Positions 41,493-52,485 of a DNA stretch of 64,000 nucleotides are shown in pieces; position 1 is the stretch's first letter; every line of letters begins with the position of its first letter. The notes beneath the pieces are model-generated. The model was not told where the DNA came from and did no database searches. It saw only the letters and a list, made by a program, of their open reading frames with translations. A program made the translations under genes and the position numbers. Location of the stretch: assembly GCF_000330505.1 (NCBI RefSeq), contig NW_004443753.1, positions 1 through 64,000 of the forward strand, read 5' to 3'. This DNA is from Entamoeba invadens IP1. Taxonomy: Eukaryota > Evosea > Mastigamoebida > Endamoebidae.

Positions 41493-44400
41493 ATGCACCC
41501 GTCACCTCCTCCGAAACCAACACCAAAAGCTCCAAATAAACAAACCCCTTCTATTCCTTTAAGAAGAGCACCGACACAACCTCTCCAACAACCTTATCAA
41601 TCAAATCCANNNNNNNNNNNNNNNNNNNNNNNNNNNNNNNNNNNNNNNNNNNNNNNNNNNNNNNNNNNNNNNNNNNNNNNNNNNNNNNNNNNNNNNNNNN
41701 NNNNNNNNNTGGAGAACCAATCGGAAGGCATCTGCGCTGTTAATGAAAGAGCGAGTAAGTACTATTTAAAGAATGTCGTCGACTTATTTCTGAAGACAGT
41801 GAATGGGGTCAAAAGTGACACCGAAACACGAGAAGTTGCGAGTGTCATTGAGTGTTACTACCATATCTTATTACCAACAGAAGGAATCACATCTTCTGAA
41901 TCCCTTCGATTCATGAATGGAGTATTCAATCTCTTAGAAACAACTCAACGCAGTGTCATGAAACGCTCTGTATGTCGATTATTAGATGGCGTGTGTCAAG
42001 AAGGACTTGGGAGAGGAAATAGTACGGGAGGGATCATTTTAGGACAACTTGAACAGATCTATGGCAAACTGATTGACTTGATGCGCCATTGGAAGAGTAC
42101 TAAAGTCAATATTAATGTAACATGTGGACACTTAGGAGCACAGACGGATGGACTCTTCTCGATCTCGGTTATCCCTGCGTTAACACAGAACTACACTCTC
42201 CTTCTGAATCAAAAAGACCAACAGAAGAGAATTAAAGCACTTGAAGTGATAGCAGAATATATCAATGGAGTCTTAGACGTCTTACCACTAACCCACCAAG
42301 CTATCCCACAACTCTTAAATGACTTCTTCAATAAGACTCTGATGACAAAAAAGGAATACCAACACCTCAAATTTGCTTCAACACTCGAAACGCAATACTT
42401 CGAACAAGTCTTTACTCATAACGTGGTGTATACACAACAAGTAATGCTCGACATCTTGTCAGGAAAACTGAATATTCCAACAGACATTAGAGCAATGGCA
42501 GTCAAAAATGTACCTCTAACGTTGGTCCTTCCGGCAGACGCACAGGCCGGAATTTCCGAGTTCTTAAGCCAAACACCAAGTCTTGTTGGGACGGTGATGG
42601 ACCCAACTAATTTGTGGGTGATTGAGATGTACCCCGACTCATATTCACATGACGCAACGACAAGAGACTCGGTGTCCCATAAATTGGTTGACGCGTCGCG
42701 AAGTCCTATTTTGGAGATAAAGATGTCCGCAAGAAGAGCATTAGAGCGCGACGCGATTAAAAACCCGCGGCTCTTCTGTGGGATATTTGAGGAGTTTTTG
42801 CGGAACTCCGCGGAGGACGAGAGTGACTTAGTCGACGGGGAGTACATTGCGAAGGTGTCGGAGTTGTTTGGGAAGACGAGTGAAGTTGGGAGTCGAGAAA
42901 TAGCGAATATGTTGAATCGTCGTATTCTTCGACTTCTTTTAACGATGAGCGAAGACTCCGTTTCTGTTGCTGGGAAGATCAAAGACACGTTAACATTAAA
43001 AGGGTATTCGAATGTGAAAGAGGCGCAATTGATCGGGGACTCGTTAAGTCGTTTGTCGAGTGACATATTAGACCACTTCGTTCTTCAACATTGCGAGGAA
43101 ACCTTTGTGCGGGAGTTGTATAGTAAATTATTAAGTACGTATACTATAAAGAGTCCAAATGAAATTGTTAAGTTCTTATTTCTCAGTACTAAAGGAGACC
43201 ATCCCGTGTTAGTCCAAAATGTGATCTCACAATACTTTGATGGTGTGCCGTTTATTACGCAAATGGTCACAACACTCTTATCAAAAACGAATGAAAAGGT
43301 CATCGACATGTTTGCGCAGTACATGATGGAGAAAAAGAAGAAGCTCAATTTTGATCTTCTTGCGACGATCGTTAATGTCACACCAAAGAAATATGAAGGG
43401 ATGCCACATGTGATAGCATTGTGTCGAGCAGTTATGAGTAACTGGATTGCTTTTAAAGACATCCCAAATTCACAAGTTGTGTTGATGGAGATCTCGGCAA
43501 AGATCTATACACTGGAAATGACTCTAAGCACCCCCCTTGTCCCAGACGGACTTTGTACGTTTGTGGGGAAGTACATCAACCAACCATCGCTGCATAAGAA
43601 TATCATAGAGATCATGAAGGCAATTGCTAGTAAGGCAACACTGTCTTCCCCAGTCACGGTGTTCAATCTCTTGGAAGCACTCTATGCATCAGATCCTTCA
43701 CAATGCAACAAACTCCTTGTCGAACTCTTAAAGAGATACCCAGACATGCTCACCTCGTCGATGCAACGATGTTTTGTTTCCCGTGAAGTGCGTGAGATGT
43801 ACTTCTATAGTGTCTATACCATCATCACAAATAACTCCCAGAAACTCCCCATTGAACAGATTTTGAGTTTCTCCGTTGTACTTGCAGCAAAGAGCTCGTT
43901 GAACTTTTCAGCACTCATGAAGGGAGTCCAAAGTTTTGGAATCGACTTGTTTAGTGGGTTTCCGGCGTGGAGTTCGTGGGAATATATTGTCAGTGAGGCG
44001 ATGGCAAATCGATATAAAAAGGAGAGTTCACTTGTTCTGAAAGGAGTGTTACAGTATCACACCTATTTGAGTACATCTGAGTATTCCACGCTCTTGCGCT
44101 GTTGTAGGCAATGGATCTTAAATGGGATTGAAATCGACTTTGAGAGTGTTATTACGAGTGTTATTGATATGGCATTTTTTGCACAGCAATTAGACAGTGA
44201 GTTTCTTGATACATGGCGGGCAATTGGAGAGAAGTGTTCGACCTCTGGAGATGCGTTGATTGAACTTGTCATTAAGAGAGGAGGATTGAGTGAACAGAGC
44301 ACTTTAATAGCGTCGAAGATACTGAGTCAATTGTGTTCAGTGTCTTCCATGCGAGCGTTGATATTCCGTAAAGTTCAATTTGGGTTAGTCGATATCATTC

Positions 44401-45512
44401 ATATCGAAGAGATCAAGAAAGAGCCGAGTAAAGAAGAGAACATGTATTTTGTAATTATGTCGTACATCATCTCGTTGATGCCGTTGAGTGTGAAGAAAGA
44501 CTTGACGCGCATTCTATTGATCACACTGATTTATTATAGTCCAACATGTGTTGCTTCGAATTACGAGTCCAGTGCTCGACGTGTTTTAAGTGTTGTTATG
44601 CCACAAATCGAACCGGACTTGTACTTTAAGAAAGAAGGGTATCTTGGTGTTAGAAGCCTACTTAACTCTTATTCTCTCTTTGTTGAATTTGAAGAAGAGT
44701 TAGTTTCTGTAGCGAAGAATGGACCAACGGAAGTGTCTGAAAGATGTTCGTTGGTGTATTCGTTGATTGGTGGAAGTGACCAATGTGTCGAGAAGAATGT
44801 GTCGAGTCTACTTATACGAGGATTGCTGATGGGAGAGGCGTCGATAGTCAGAAACGTCGTGTCGCTTGTAGCGACGAGTCAATTAAAAAGTGTTTCTGAG
44901 GCTATCATATCTCTTCCTGATCTCTCGATCTTCTCTGCGTTGTATTCACTTGTTAATGTCCAATCGATAAGTATCGACACGTTATCGCGAGCTGCCGGGA
45001 ATACAAAGTTGTGCGAAAGAGTGCTCCAAATGACTTTAAATTGCTCGGGACTGCGCGGAGTCATTTGCGAACTCATCGACTTTGGGATGAAGAGAAGTCG
45101 TCGGAATTTCAGCGGAAGTGTGATGGGGGGATGTAACGAGTTTTCAGGCCAAGAAATAGTGAACATACTTGAAGCAATGGGCGAGAGCGATACATCGAAT
45201 GTCTCCATTGAAGCGATTTTGGAACTGAGTCAAATGAATTTTGGAAGATTGGATGAGAGAGTTGTGAGAGTTCTATCGAAAGGAATGAATTTGGAAGAGA
45301 CGGCAGATGAATGCGCGAAGTTCTTTGTGAAATATCAGATTGAAACTTTTATTACGCAAGAAAATGAAGAAAGGAAAAAGTTTGGAGGAGCGGAAGAAAA
45401 GATTTTCGATGCAGAACGAGTGAAAGCAATTGAAAAACTAAGTCAAATCACAAAGGAAAAGATCGACGTGGCTAAAATCACAATGACAGTGAAACAATAC
45501 CATTTCAAATAA
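41493..45512 (+). CDS. Large HEAT-like helical repeat protein, interrupted by an assembly gap
   Basis: A proline-rich N-terminus (MHPSPPPKPTPKAPNK) leads into 100 Ns (41610-41709) and then about 1270 residues of alternating amphipathic helices, e.g. AVKNVPLTLVLPADAQAGI, SARRALERDAI and LLRILLITLIYYSP-type strings. This fits a HEAT/ARM scaffold. No catalytic motif is visible. The reading frame on both sides happens to agree across the placeholder gap, but the true gap size is unknown. Possible identities include nuclear transport, transcription or trafficking scaffolds; I cannot choose. Confidence 0.75.
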   Translation: MHPSPPPKPTPKAPNKQTPSIPLRRAPTQPLQQPYQSNPXXXXXXXXXXXXXXXXXXXXXXXXXXXXXXXXXXENQSEGICAVNERASKYYLKNVVDLFLKTVNGVKSDTETREVASVIECYYHILLPTEGITSSESLRFMNGVFNLLETTQRSVMKRSVCRLLDGVCQEGLGRGNSTGGIILGQLEQIYGKLIDLMRHWKSTKVNINVTCGHLGAQTDGLFSISVIPALTQNYTLLLNQKDQQKRIKALEVIAEYINGVLDVLPLTHQAIPQLLNDFFNKTLMTKKEYQHLKFASTLETQYFEQVFTHNVVYTQQVMLDILSGKLNIPTDIRAMAVKNVPLTLVLPADAQAGISEFLSQTPSLVGTVMDPTNLWVIEMYPDSYSHDATTRDSVSHKLVDASRSPILEIKMSARRALERDAIKNPRLFCGIFEEFLRNSAEDESDLVDGEYIAKVSELFGKTSEVGSREIANMLNRRILRLLLTMSEDSVSVAGKIKDTLTLKGYSNVKEAQLIGDSLSRLSSDILDHFVLQHCEETFVRELYSKLLSTYTIKSPNEIVKFLFLSTKGDHPVLVQNVISQYFDGVPFITQMVTTLLSKTNEKVIDMFAQYMMEKKKKLNFDLLATIVNVTPKKYEGMPHVIALCRAVMSNWIAFKDIPNSQVVLMEISAKIYTLEMTLSTPLVPDGLCTFVGKYINQPSLHKNIIEIMKAIASKATLSSPVTVFNLLEALYASDPSQCNKLLVELLKRYPDMLTSSMQRCFVSREVREMYFYSVYTIITNNSQKLPIEQILSFSVVLAAKSSLNFSALMKGVQSFGIDLFSGFPAWSSWEYIVSEAMANRYKKESSLVLKGVLQYHTYLSTSEYSTLLRCCRQWILNGIEIDFESVITSVIDMAFFAQQLDSEFLDTWRAIGEKCSTSGDALIELVIKRGGLSEQSTLIASKILSQLCSVSSMRALIFRKVQFGLVDIIHIEEIKKEPSKEENMYFVIMSYIISLMPLSVKKDLTRILLITLIYYSPTCVASNYESSARRVLSVVMPQIEPDLYFKKEGYLGVRSLLNSYSLFVEFEEELVSVAKNGPTEVSERCSLVYSLIGGSDQCVEKNVSSLLIRGLLMGEASIVRNVVSLVATSQLKSVSEAIISLPDLSIFSALYSLVNVQSISIDTLSRAAGNTKLCERVLQMTLNCSGLRGVICELIDFGMKRSRRNFSGSVMGGCNEFSGQEIVNILEAMGESDTSNVSIEAILELSQMNFGRLDERVVRVLSKGMNLEETADECAKFFVKYQIETFITQENEERKKFGGAEEKIFDAERVKAIEKLSQITKEKIDVAKITMTVKQYHFK
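41610..41709. other. Assembly gap, 100 N
   Basis: Exactly 100 Ns, a placeholder of unknown true size, inside the large helical-repeat gene. Confidence 0.99.
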
Positions 45513-45878
45513 TCTTATCATTTCATAGCGTTTGGGTTATTTGATATTTATTCAGATTAATACAATCTGATGACTTGAGATATTAGAGTAATAATGAAGT
45601 ATTATGAGAATCGAGAAATTATTACGAATAGTAAAAAATATTAGAAATATATTATAGTAATTTACATAAGTAATTTTTATTCATTTTTCAAAAGTACGAA
45701 AAGATGACATTTTTTTACTCTTCACAAAAGATACAAAAAATTGGCATTCAAAAAGAAACAAAAAAAAACGTTTTTTTTCCAACAAAAAATTTAATCAAAA
45801 AAACAACAACAAAAATTTATAACCAAAAAACTACTATAAAAATGTACTCCATTTTTTTGAACTTAGAAAACTTAAAAT
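45513..45878. other. Intergenic spacer, no gene seen
   Basis: AT-rich, with A/T homopolymer runs. A 60-codon frame at 45704-45886 is Lys/Thr/Asn low complexity and is not supported. Confidence 0.55.
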
Positions 45879-46187
45879 ATGACTGAAAGTCCAATTAACG
45901 TCGAGATGCAAGACATGCAAAACGGACTTCATTTAGAACCAAATGTGGAAGATGGGTATGACTATATAGAAAGCGAAGAATCAAATAACGTTGTTATAAC
46001 ATGGTTTGTCTGTGGCTTTTTCTTCCCACCACTTTTCCTCTATACATCCAACAGATACAAAAATTCCGAAAACCCTTTCATCCACAAATGGTACAAAATC
46101 GGACAAAATGTATTCGGTCTTGAGTGTTGCGCTCTATTCATCGCTGTTGTAATGCTTTTTTCGTGGTGGTTACATGACGCTTATTAA
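45879..46187 (+). CDS. Small two-helix membrane protein
   Basis: The 102-residue product has an acidic N-terminal tail (about 35 residues). A hydrophobic segment follows (NVVITWFVCGFFFPPLFLY, about 37-55), then a basic loop (NRYKNSENPFIHKWYKIGQ), then a second segment (about 78-98). The arrangement implies both ends on the same side of the membrane. No family was recognised. ATG 45879 is the first in frame, just after an A-rich leader. Confidence 0.65.
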   Translation: MTESPINVEMQDMQNGLHLEPNVEDGYDYIESEESNNVVITWFVCGFFFPPLFLYTSNRYKNSENPFIHKWYKIGQNVFGLECCALFIAVVMLFSWWLHDAY

Positions 46188-46578
46188 TTTTTTAAATTGA
46201 TTTATTTAAATACCTTACAAGTCCTTTCGTCGAAAAGTTTTTCAATAATTAAAAAATGAACGACCTTGTTTGTTGGAATATTTTAAAATTTAATTGAATA
46301 CTTTTATTGTAAAGAAAAAGGATAATAAAATATCAAAATAAGTTGTTAATTTTATTATTATTCTTATTATTGTATAGTTTTGTGCTTGAGATGAAATAAT
46401 TAGTTGTTGTTGAGTCAATAAATATGATTTGATATTGATCAATATATTTTTCTTAATAAAAAAATTAATTGAAGTAATTAATATTTTTTAATTTACAAAC
46501 TATTCAATACTAATAATTCTTAATGTTTTAATTTATAGTTTTTTTACTTAATAAGTAAAAGTAAATTAGTTTTTTTAA
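46188..46578. other. Intergenic, no gene seen
   Basis: AT-rich flank between the host gene island and the pogo-like element. Confidence 0.6.
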
Positions 46579-46580
46579 TA

Positions 46581-48697
46581 TAGTCACCCGCTAAAAGGTG
46601 TAAATTTACGACAAATGGTCTAAAGAAACCATTTTATAGTTTTTAGAAATTATGATTTTAGATTATGTTTCAATTTGTCATTTTTTTCTTTATATTGAAA
46701 GTATTTCAAAATTAACTATAAATTTACTTTATTCTAAAACATTGTCAAAATAGATTAAAGGTGAACTGAAAATCAATTATTAATGGAAAAATGCAGTACA
46801 AATACACTTACCTGGACAATACCAGAAAACAAAAAGACCAAACCTGCACCTGCGATGGCTTTCGACGATTCGGCAAATTCTTTGGATGTATCAGATTCAT
46901 TGTGTTATTTGTTTGTGCTGTTTCTGTTAAAACAAAAAGAATTTTGCTACAGTCAATATAAACGGTTACAAATTTATATTGCTTATAAAAATATTAAGGT
47001 GTTCAATAAAAATATGGAAAGTTTGGAATCCGCAAAAGTGTTTATAAGTGTTATCAACCCATACTACAATATCAATGTTTTGGATGGTTTTCTGAGACTG
47101 AAAATAATTCAAAAAGATCTGGCAAAAATTTTCAAAGTGAATGAGCCAAGAATTTCCGCTGTTATTAAACAAGAAGAAGAAGCGTGTTATACATGTAATG
47201 AATCTAAAAGTAAATATAACATTTCTTTTAAACAATCTGATATACTTTGTTCTAAAATATCCAGAAGATTACTAAAAAACAAAGCAGTAACAACAGATTA
47301 TGTTTGGAGTCTTTTTGTTGATGAATGCAACTTGAATACCACAAAAGAATCTTCAATTCGTTGGGCAGAAAGACATGGGGTTAAAACTTGTAACGTGCAA
47401 ACAACTTGCAGAAAAACGATTCGATGTAAATCCCATTGATGTGTTAAATTACTTTTTGACTCTCCAAAATAGTGTAGATAATTGTTTTTCTGGTCTTGTT
47501 GTTAACATGGATGAAATGGGTTACAGTCCAAGAGCAGATTCTAAGGATGGACACTGTTTTGTTCCAATGAATTATGAAATGAAATTTGTGTATTGTCGAC
47601 AAGAGAGGGATGAACGACATTGCACTTTAATTGCCGCAGTTGCTGCTGATGGTTCAACTCTGAAACCAACTGTTATTTTGCCCGTTTGTTCCATTCCAAA
47701 TGAATATAGGTGTAATGGACTAACGGAAAATAATGTTTTATTCCGATACAGTGTGTCTGGATTCATTACGCGTGAAATTTGTGAAGACTGGATTAGAACT
47801 GTTCTGCTTGATTATATTAATAGAAAACGTGTTGAAATTAAAAATGAAATGAATGCGCTTGGAATTGAAATAAAAATGTCCGATCTTAGAGCTTGTTTAG
47901 TGTGGGATAATGCAAAAAGCCACAGTTCCTCGATTATTGAATTGTTACTCGCTGAAAATAACATAACTCTTGTTAGATTAACTCCACATGCTTCTCATTT
48001 CCTTCAAGTTCTTGATTTGGGGATATTTGGTAGGCTTAAAAGAAGAATGTCTTCTTTAAAAGCGAACGACAGTTTTGTAAATTTGCTTTTTCAAGAAGAA
48101 GTCGAAAAGGAAGATGTGGATGGTAATTTATTTTGGGAAGATAAAAAACCAGATTTTTACAATATTGAACTCGGAAACAGACTAAGAGAGTTGATGATAT
48201 TGGTGGATTCTTTCTTTGCGGTTACAACACCTCCTTTTAATATTATTGCTTTTAAACAAGCAGGAATAGTCAACTGGATTGACAAAACGCTTCCAAAGTG
48301 TCGTGTATCCATCGAACATTGTAAATTTATAAAAACGCCCCAATACAGAGAATTGTTCAAACAGTTTATTCCAAAACCAATTCCGTTGCTTCAAAAGAAA
48401 AGAAAGACAGTATTACTCCCTTTCCAAATTGAAGTTAAAAGAAAAGAAAGGGAAGTAAAAAAAGCATTAAAAACCCAAAATAAGATAAGGAAAAAAGAAA
48501 CCACAATTTTAAGATTGCCGTTGTCTTCTAAACCATTCAAAAAACTTGACAAAAAATGATTAATTTTTTCTTATTTTTTTGACTTTTTCATGTTATTTAT
48601 GTTATTCTTAATGTTTTTTATAATTATAGTATAAAATAATAAATTATAGTTTCTTTACACCATTTGTCGTGTTTTCATTGCTTTTAGCGGGTGACTA
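46581..48697. mobile_element. Pogo-like (Tc1/mariner superfamily) DNA transposon with bipartite terminal repeats
   Basis: The 2117-bp element starts TAGTCACCCGCTAAAAG and ends in its exact complement. It is flanked by TA at 46579-46580 and 48698-48699. Inside each end, after about 10 unmatched bases, a second block ACGACAAATGGTnTAAAGAAAC is shared, giving about 49-bp bipartite repeats. It encodes one DDE_1-type transposase broken by a frameshift. Because the ends are TA-rich, the exact TA boundary is ambiguous by one or two bases. Confidence 0.9.
46783..48559 (+). pseudogene. Pogo-like DDD transposase, one frameshift
   Basis: Two overlapping frames (46783-47439 and 47375-48559) form one protein of about 590 residues. 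The shift lies near 47370-47395, around a GGGGTTAAAA run. The N-terminal part contains a helix-turn-helix-like segment (RLKIIQKDLAKIFKVNEPRI). Catalytic Asp residues are visible in VNMDEMGYS, LVWDNAKSH and FLQVLDLGIFGRLK, the DDxD pattern of pogo/Tigger transposases. The C-terminus is Lys-rich. Apart from the frameshift the frame is clean, so it is young or the shift is a sequencing error. Confidence 0.88.
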
Positions 48698-48699
48698 TA

Positions 48700-49840
48700 T
48701 ATTTAATTTGTTATATATTATTGATAATAATTCATTTATATATTATTAAAATATTTATTACTTTAAATAGTTCATAAAAACAAATGTTTTTGTTTTTTTT
48801 TTGTTGAACATGTAATCATTAATAATTAAAATAATTAAATACCACAACACAATTATTATTATTATTATATTTTTAAAATATTGAAAAATATTACAGAAAC
48901 ACTTATTGAAAACATGTAAATTAAAATGAAATTACACTCAGCGTGGCCAATGAAACAATAAATATCAGATTGTAAATTTGTTGTTTATATTACAATTTCA
49001 ATTCTTATAAAAACGGGATTTATTAACAAAGACCCTAAATCAGAACTTATTTAAAAGTTTTTCGGGCACTTTATTACATTTTATAGCCATCTAAAAAAAT
49101 TATTGTTAATTTATATTATTTTATAAATTATTCAAAATAGTTAATTTTATTTTTGAAAATACTTTTTTGAAAAGTTGTTAGAAAACTTAATTTTTTATAT
49201 ATCAAAAATAAATAGATTTTTTCAAAGATTAAAAATTATTATTATTAAATAGTAAATTATGTTATAGATAATAGTAATATATATATTTTTTTAATGAAAA
49301 TACCAATATATATGATTACTAATATAAATTCTAATTCTAAATAAATAGAATTATAATATTTATTATAAAAAATGTAATAAAACAACTCAACATTCTAATT
49401 AATAAGATTTCCTTCATTAAAAGATAACCACTAAAAAAATAAGAAAAGGCAACATTTCGCCTCGGCAATTATAGTCTTCGATTACATTTCAAATAACTCA
49501 ATGTTTTCCCACTTATTTAGTATTTAAATTTTTAATCTTTTTAATTTTTTAATCATTTCAATTTGTTTTATTTATAGAAAACACGTGGCTTACTTCATTT
49601 CCAAAGAAACATCTTTTGCTTTTTGAGAAAATCATTTCAAGTCGTAACAGGGTTGATAACCCCAAGTTTTTTTTTACCAGTAATTCAACAATAAAACAAA
49701 AGAAGACGTAAAAACCGGCAAATAGAATTAAATATAAACAGAACCATTTTTATAACAGAAATGTTTTACTCTCGACAGTTTACATCGTCTAACGAAATTC
49801 GACAAAATTCTTTCTTCGAACAAAAATTAGATGCCAGCTC
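48700..49840. other. Intergenic, no gene seen
   Basis: About 1.1 kb of very AT-rich DNA between the pogo-like element and the ADH2 promoter. No coding signal or repeats beyond simple AT runs. Confidence 0.55.
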
Positions 49841-49841
49841 C

Positions 49842-49882
49842 GTATTTAAACAGTTCACAACTTCGTTATTCATAGAAATTCA
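49842..49882 (+). promoter_or_regulatory. Core promoter of ADH2
   Basis: GTATTTAAAC at 49842-49851 matches the Entamoeba TATA-like element, normally about 30 bases upstream of the start site. AAATTCA at 49876-49882 resembles the initiator (AAAAATTCA). The initiator overlaps the first ATG, so transcription probably begins too close to it for use. This favours the second ATG at 49891. Confidence 0.6.
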
Positions 49883-52485
49883 TGACTCAAATGTCTGTAG
49901 ATGAACACATCAACACATTAGTTGCTAATGCACAAGTTGCGCTCAAAGAGTATTTGCAACCCGAATTCACACAAGAGAAGATCGACTTCATAGTCAAGAA
50001 GGCGTCTGTTGCTGCACTTGACAGACATTGTTACTTGGCACAGTTGGCAGTCGACGAGACAGGAAGAGGTGTGATGGAAGACAAAGCAACAAAGAACATC
50101 TTTGCCTGTGAACACGTCACACACGAGATGAGACATGCAAAGACTGTTGGTATTGTTCATGAAGACCCATTATATGGCATCACTGAAATAGCAGAACCAG
50201 TCGGTGTGATCTGTGGAGTCACTCCAGTCACCAACCCAACATCAACTGCCATCTTCAAGTCACTTATATCAATTAAGACAAGAAACCCAATCATTTTCTC
50301 ATTCCATCCATCTGCTTTGAAATGCTCTATTGCAGCAGCTACTATTGTCAGAGATGCTGCCATTGAGGCGGGTGCACCAAAGAACTGCATTCAGTGGATC
50401 GAGTTTGGTGGTATTGAAGCGTCTAACAAATTGATGAATCATGCTGGTATTGCTACTATTCTTGCAACTGGTGGAGGAGCAATGGTGAAGGCCGCTTATT
50501 CGTCTGGAAAGCCAGCCCTTGGAGTTGGACCTGGAAATGTCCCATCATACATTGAGAAGTCGTGCAATTTGAAACAAGCCATCAATGATGTCGTCCTTTC
50601 AAAGTCATTTGATAATGGAATGATCTGCGCTTCAGAACAAGCCGCCATCATCGACAAGGAAATCTATGGCGATGCTGTTGCCGAATTCAAGAGACTCCAC
50701 GCTTACTTTGTGAATGATGAAGAGAAGGCAAAACTCGAGAAGTTCATGTTTGGTGTCAATGGGTATTCTACAGACTCTGCCAATGCTAGACTCAACCCAA
50801 AATGTCCTGGAATGTCACCAAAGTGGTTTGCTGAGAACGCTGGATTTACAATTCCCGATGAGACATCAATTATCTGTGCTGAGTGCAAAGAAGTTGGTGT
50901 GAAAGAGCCCCTCACAAAGGAGAAGTTGTCACCCATTCTTGCCATTTTGAAGGCCGAAAACACAGCCGATGGATTTGACAAAGCCGAGGCTATGCTTGAG
51001 TTTGGCGGTCTTGGACATTCAGCTGCAATTCACTCAAGCGACTTGAAGGTTGTAGAGCAGTACGCATTGAGAATGAAGGCGTGCAGAATTCTCCACAACG
51101 TCCCATCATCACAAGGTGGAATTGGTGGAATATACAACTACATTGATCCTTCATTCACACTTGGATGTGGGTCTTATGGTGGAAACTCAGTCAGTGCCAA
51201 TGTCACATACCACAACTTGTTGAACATCAAGAGACTTGCTGAAAGAAGAACAAACCTCCAGTGGTTCAGAGTCCCACCAAAGATCTTCTTCGAGCCACAC
51301 GCGATCAGATACTTGAAAGAGCTCAAGGAGCTTTCAAAGATCTTCATCGTCTCAGATAGAATGATGTACAAGCTTGGCTATGTCGACAGAGTGATGGACG
51401 TCTTGAAAAGAAGACAAAATGACGTTGAAATTGAAATCTTCATCGATGTCGAACCAGATCCCTCTATTCAAACAGTCAGAAAGGGACTTGCTGTGATGAA
51501 CACATTTGGTCCAGATAACATCATTGCCATTGGTGGTGGAAGTGCAATGGATGCGGCCAAGATCATGTGGCTGTTATACGAACACCCCGAAGCTGACTTC
51601 TTCAGCATGAAGCAGAAGTTCTTGGACTTGAGAAAGAGAGCATTCAAATTCCCAACAATGGGCAAGAAGGCAAGACTCATTTGCATTCCAACTACATCAG
51701 GGACTGGCTCTGAAGTCACTCCATTTGCTGTCATCTCAGACACGGAGACTGGCAAGAAGTATCCACTTGCCGATTATTCGTTGACTCCATCAGTTGCTAT
51801 CATTGACCCAATGTTCTGTGTCTCATTACCAAAGAGAGCTATAGCAGACTGTGGTATAGATGTGTTGGTCCATGCAGTTGAAGCTTATGTCTCAGTTATG
51901 GCAAATGAATACACAGACGGTCTTGCTAAAGAAGCAGTCAAATTGGTCTTCGACAACTTGGTCAAGTCATACAACGGGGATTTGGTTGCACGAGAGAAGA
52001 TGCACAACGCAGCTACCATTGCTGGTATGGCCTTTGCTTCCGCATTCCTTGGGATTGTTCACTCAATGGCTCACAAAGTTGGAGCTGCTTTCCATCTCCC
52101 ACATGGCAGATGTGTTGCAGTCTTATTGCCACATGTTATCAGATACAATGGTGTTGTCCCAAGAAAGTTGGCGATGTGGCCAAAGTACAGCATTTATGTT
52201 GCAGACCAGAGATATCAACAACTTGCACAACTGGTCGGGTTGAAAGCCGAGACTGCAGCTGAGGGTGTTGAGGTCTTTGCAAAGGCTTGTGAAAAGTTGT
52301 TGAAAGATACCGAGACAATCACTGGGTTCAAGCAGGCTGGTATCGCTGAAGATGTTTGGATGTCACACGTTAAAGAAATGGCACTTCTCGCTTTCGAGGA
52401 TCAGTGCTCACCATGCAACCCAAGAATTCCAATGGTCGTCGATATGGAGAAGATCCTTAAAGAGGCTTACTATCCAATTGCTTAA
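49882..52485 (+). CDS. ADH2: Bifunctional aldehyde/alcohol dehydrogenase (AdhE type, Entamoeba ADH2)
   Basis: The 867-residue fusion converts acetyl-CoA to acetaldehyde and then ethanol with NADH, the terminal fermentative step in this mitochondrion-less amoeba. The N-terminal half is a CoA-dependent aldehyde dehydrogenase with catalytic Cys249 in NGMICASEQA. The C-terminal half is an iron-dependent alcohol dehydrogenase with GGGSAMDAAK (about 552) and the metal ligands in HSMAHKVGAAFHLPHG (from about 727). AdhE enzymes assemble into helical spirosomes. Codons are strongly biased to C-ending and common forms, unlike neighbouring genes, which fits very high expression. The start is ATG 49882 or 49891 (MSVDEH). 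Confidence 0.98.
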   Translation: MTQMSVDEHINTLVANAQVALKEYLQPEFTQEKIDFIVKKASVAALDRHCYLAQLAVDETGRGVMEDKATKNIFACEHVTHEMRHAKTVGIVHEDPLYGITEIAEPVGVICGVTPVTNPTSTAIFKSLISIKTRNPIIFSFHPSALKCSIAAATIVRDAAIEAGAPKNCIQWIEFGGIEASNKLMNHAGIATILATGGGAMVKAAYSSGKPALGVGPGNVPSYIEKSCNLKQAINDVVLSKSFDNGMICASEQAAIIDKEIYGDAVAEFKRLHAYFVNDEEKAKLEKFMFGVNGYSTDSANARLNPKCPGMSPKWFAENAGFTIPDETSIICAECKEVGVKEPLTKEKLSPILAILKAENTADGFDKAEAMLEFGGLGHSAAIHSSDLKVVEQYALRMKACRILHNVPSSQGGIGGIYNYIDPSFTLGCGSYGGNSVSANVTYHNLLNIKRLAERRTNLQWFRVPPKIFFEPHAIRYLKELKELSKIFIVSDRMMYKLGYVDRVMDVLKRRQNDVEIEIFIDVEPDPSIQTVRKGLAVMNTFGPDNIIAIGGGSAMDAAKIMWLLYEHPEADFFSMKQKFLDLRKRAFKFPTMGKKARLICIPTTSGTGSEVTPFAVISDTETGKKYPLADYSLTPSVAIIDPMFCVSLPKRAIADCGIDVLVHAVEAYVSVMANEYTDGLAKEAVKLVFDNLVKSYNGDLVAREKMHNAATIAGMAFASAFLGIVHSMAHKVGAAFHLPHGRCVAVLLPHVIRYNGVVPRKLAMWPKYSIYVADQRYQQLAQLVGLKAETAAEGVEVFAKACEKLLKDTETITGFKQAGIAEDVWMSHVKEMALLAFEDQCSPCNPRIPMVVDMEKILKEAYYPIA

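Noticed and set aside
45704..45886. 60-codon ORF before the small membrane protein
   Set aside because: Lys/Thr/Asn/Phe low complexity that overlaps the real start region.
49761..49907. 48-codon ORF (MFYSRQFTSSNE) overlapping the ADH2 start
   Set aside because: It spans the TATA-like box and initiator, so it is probably not transcribed with ADH2; no motif.
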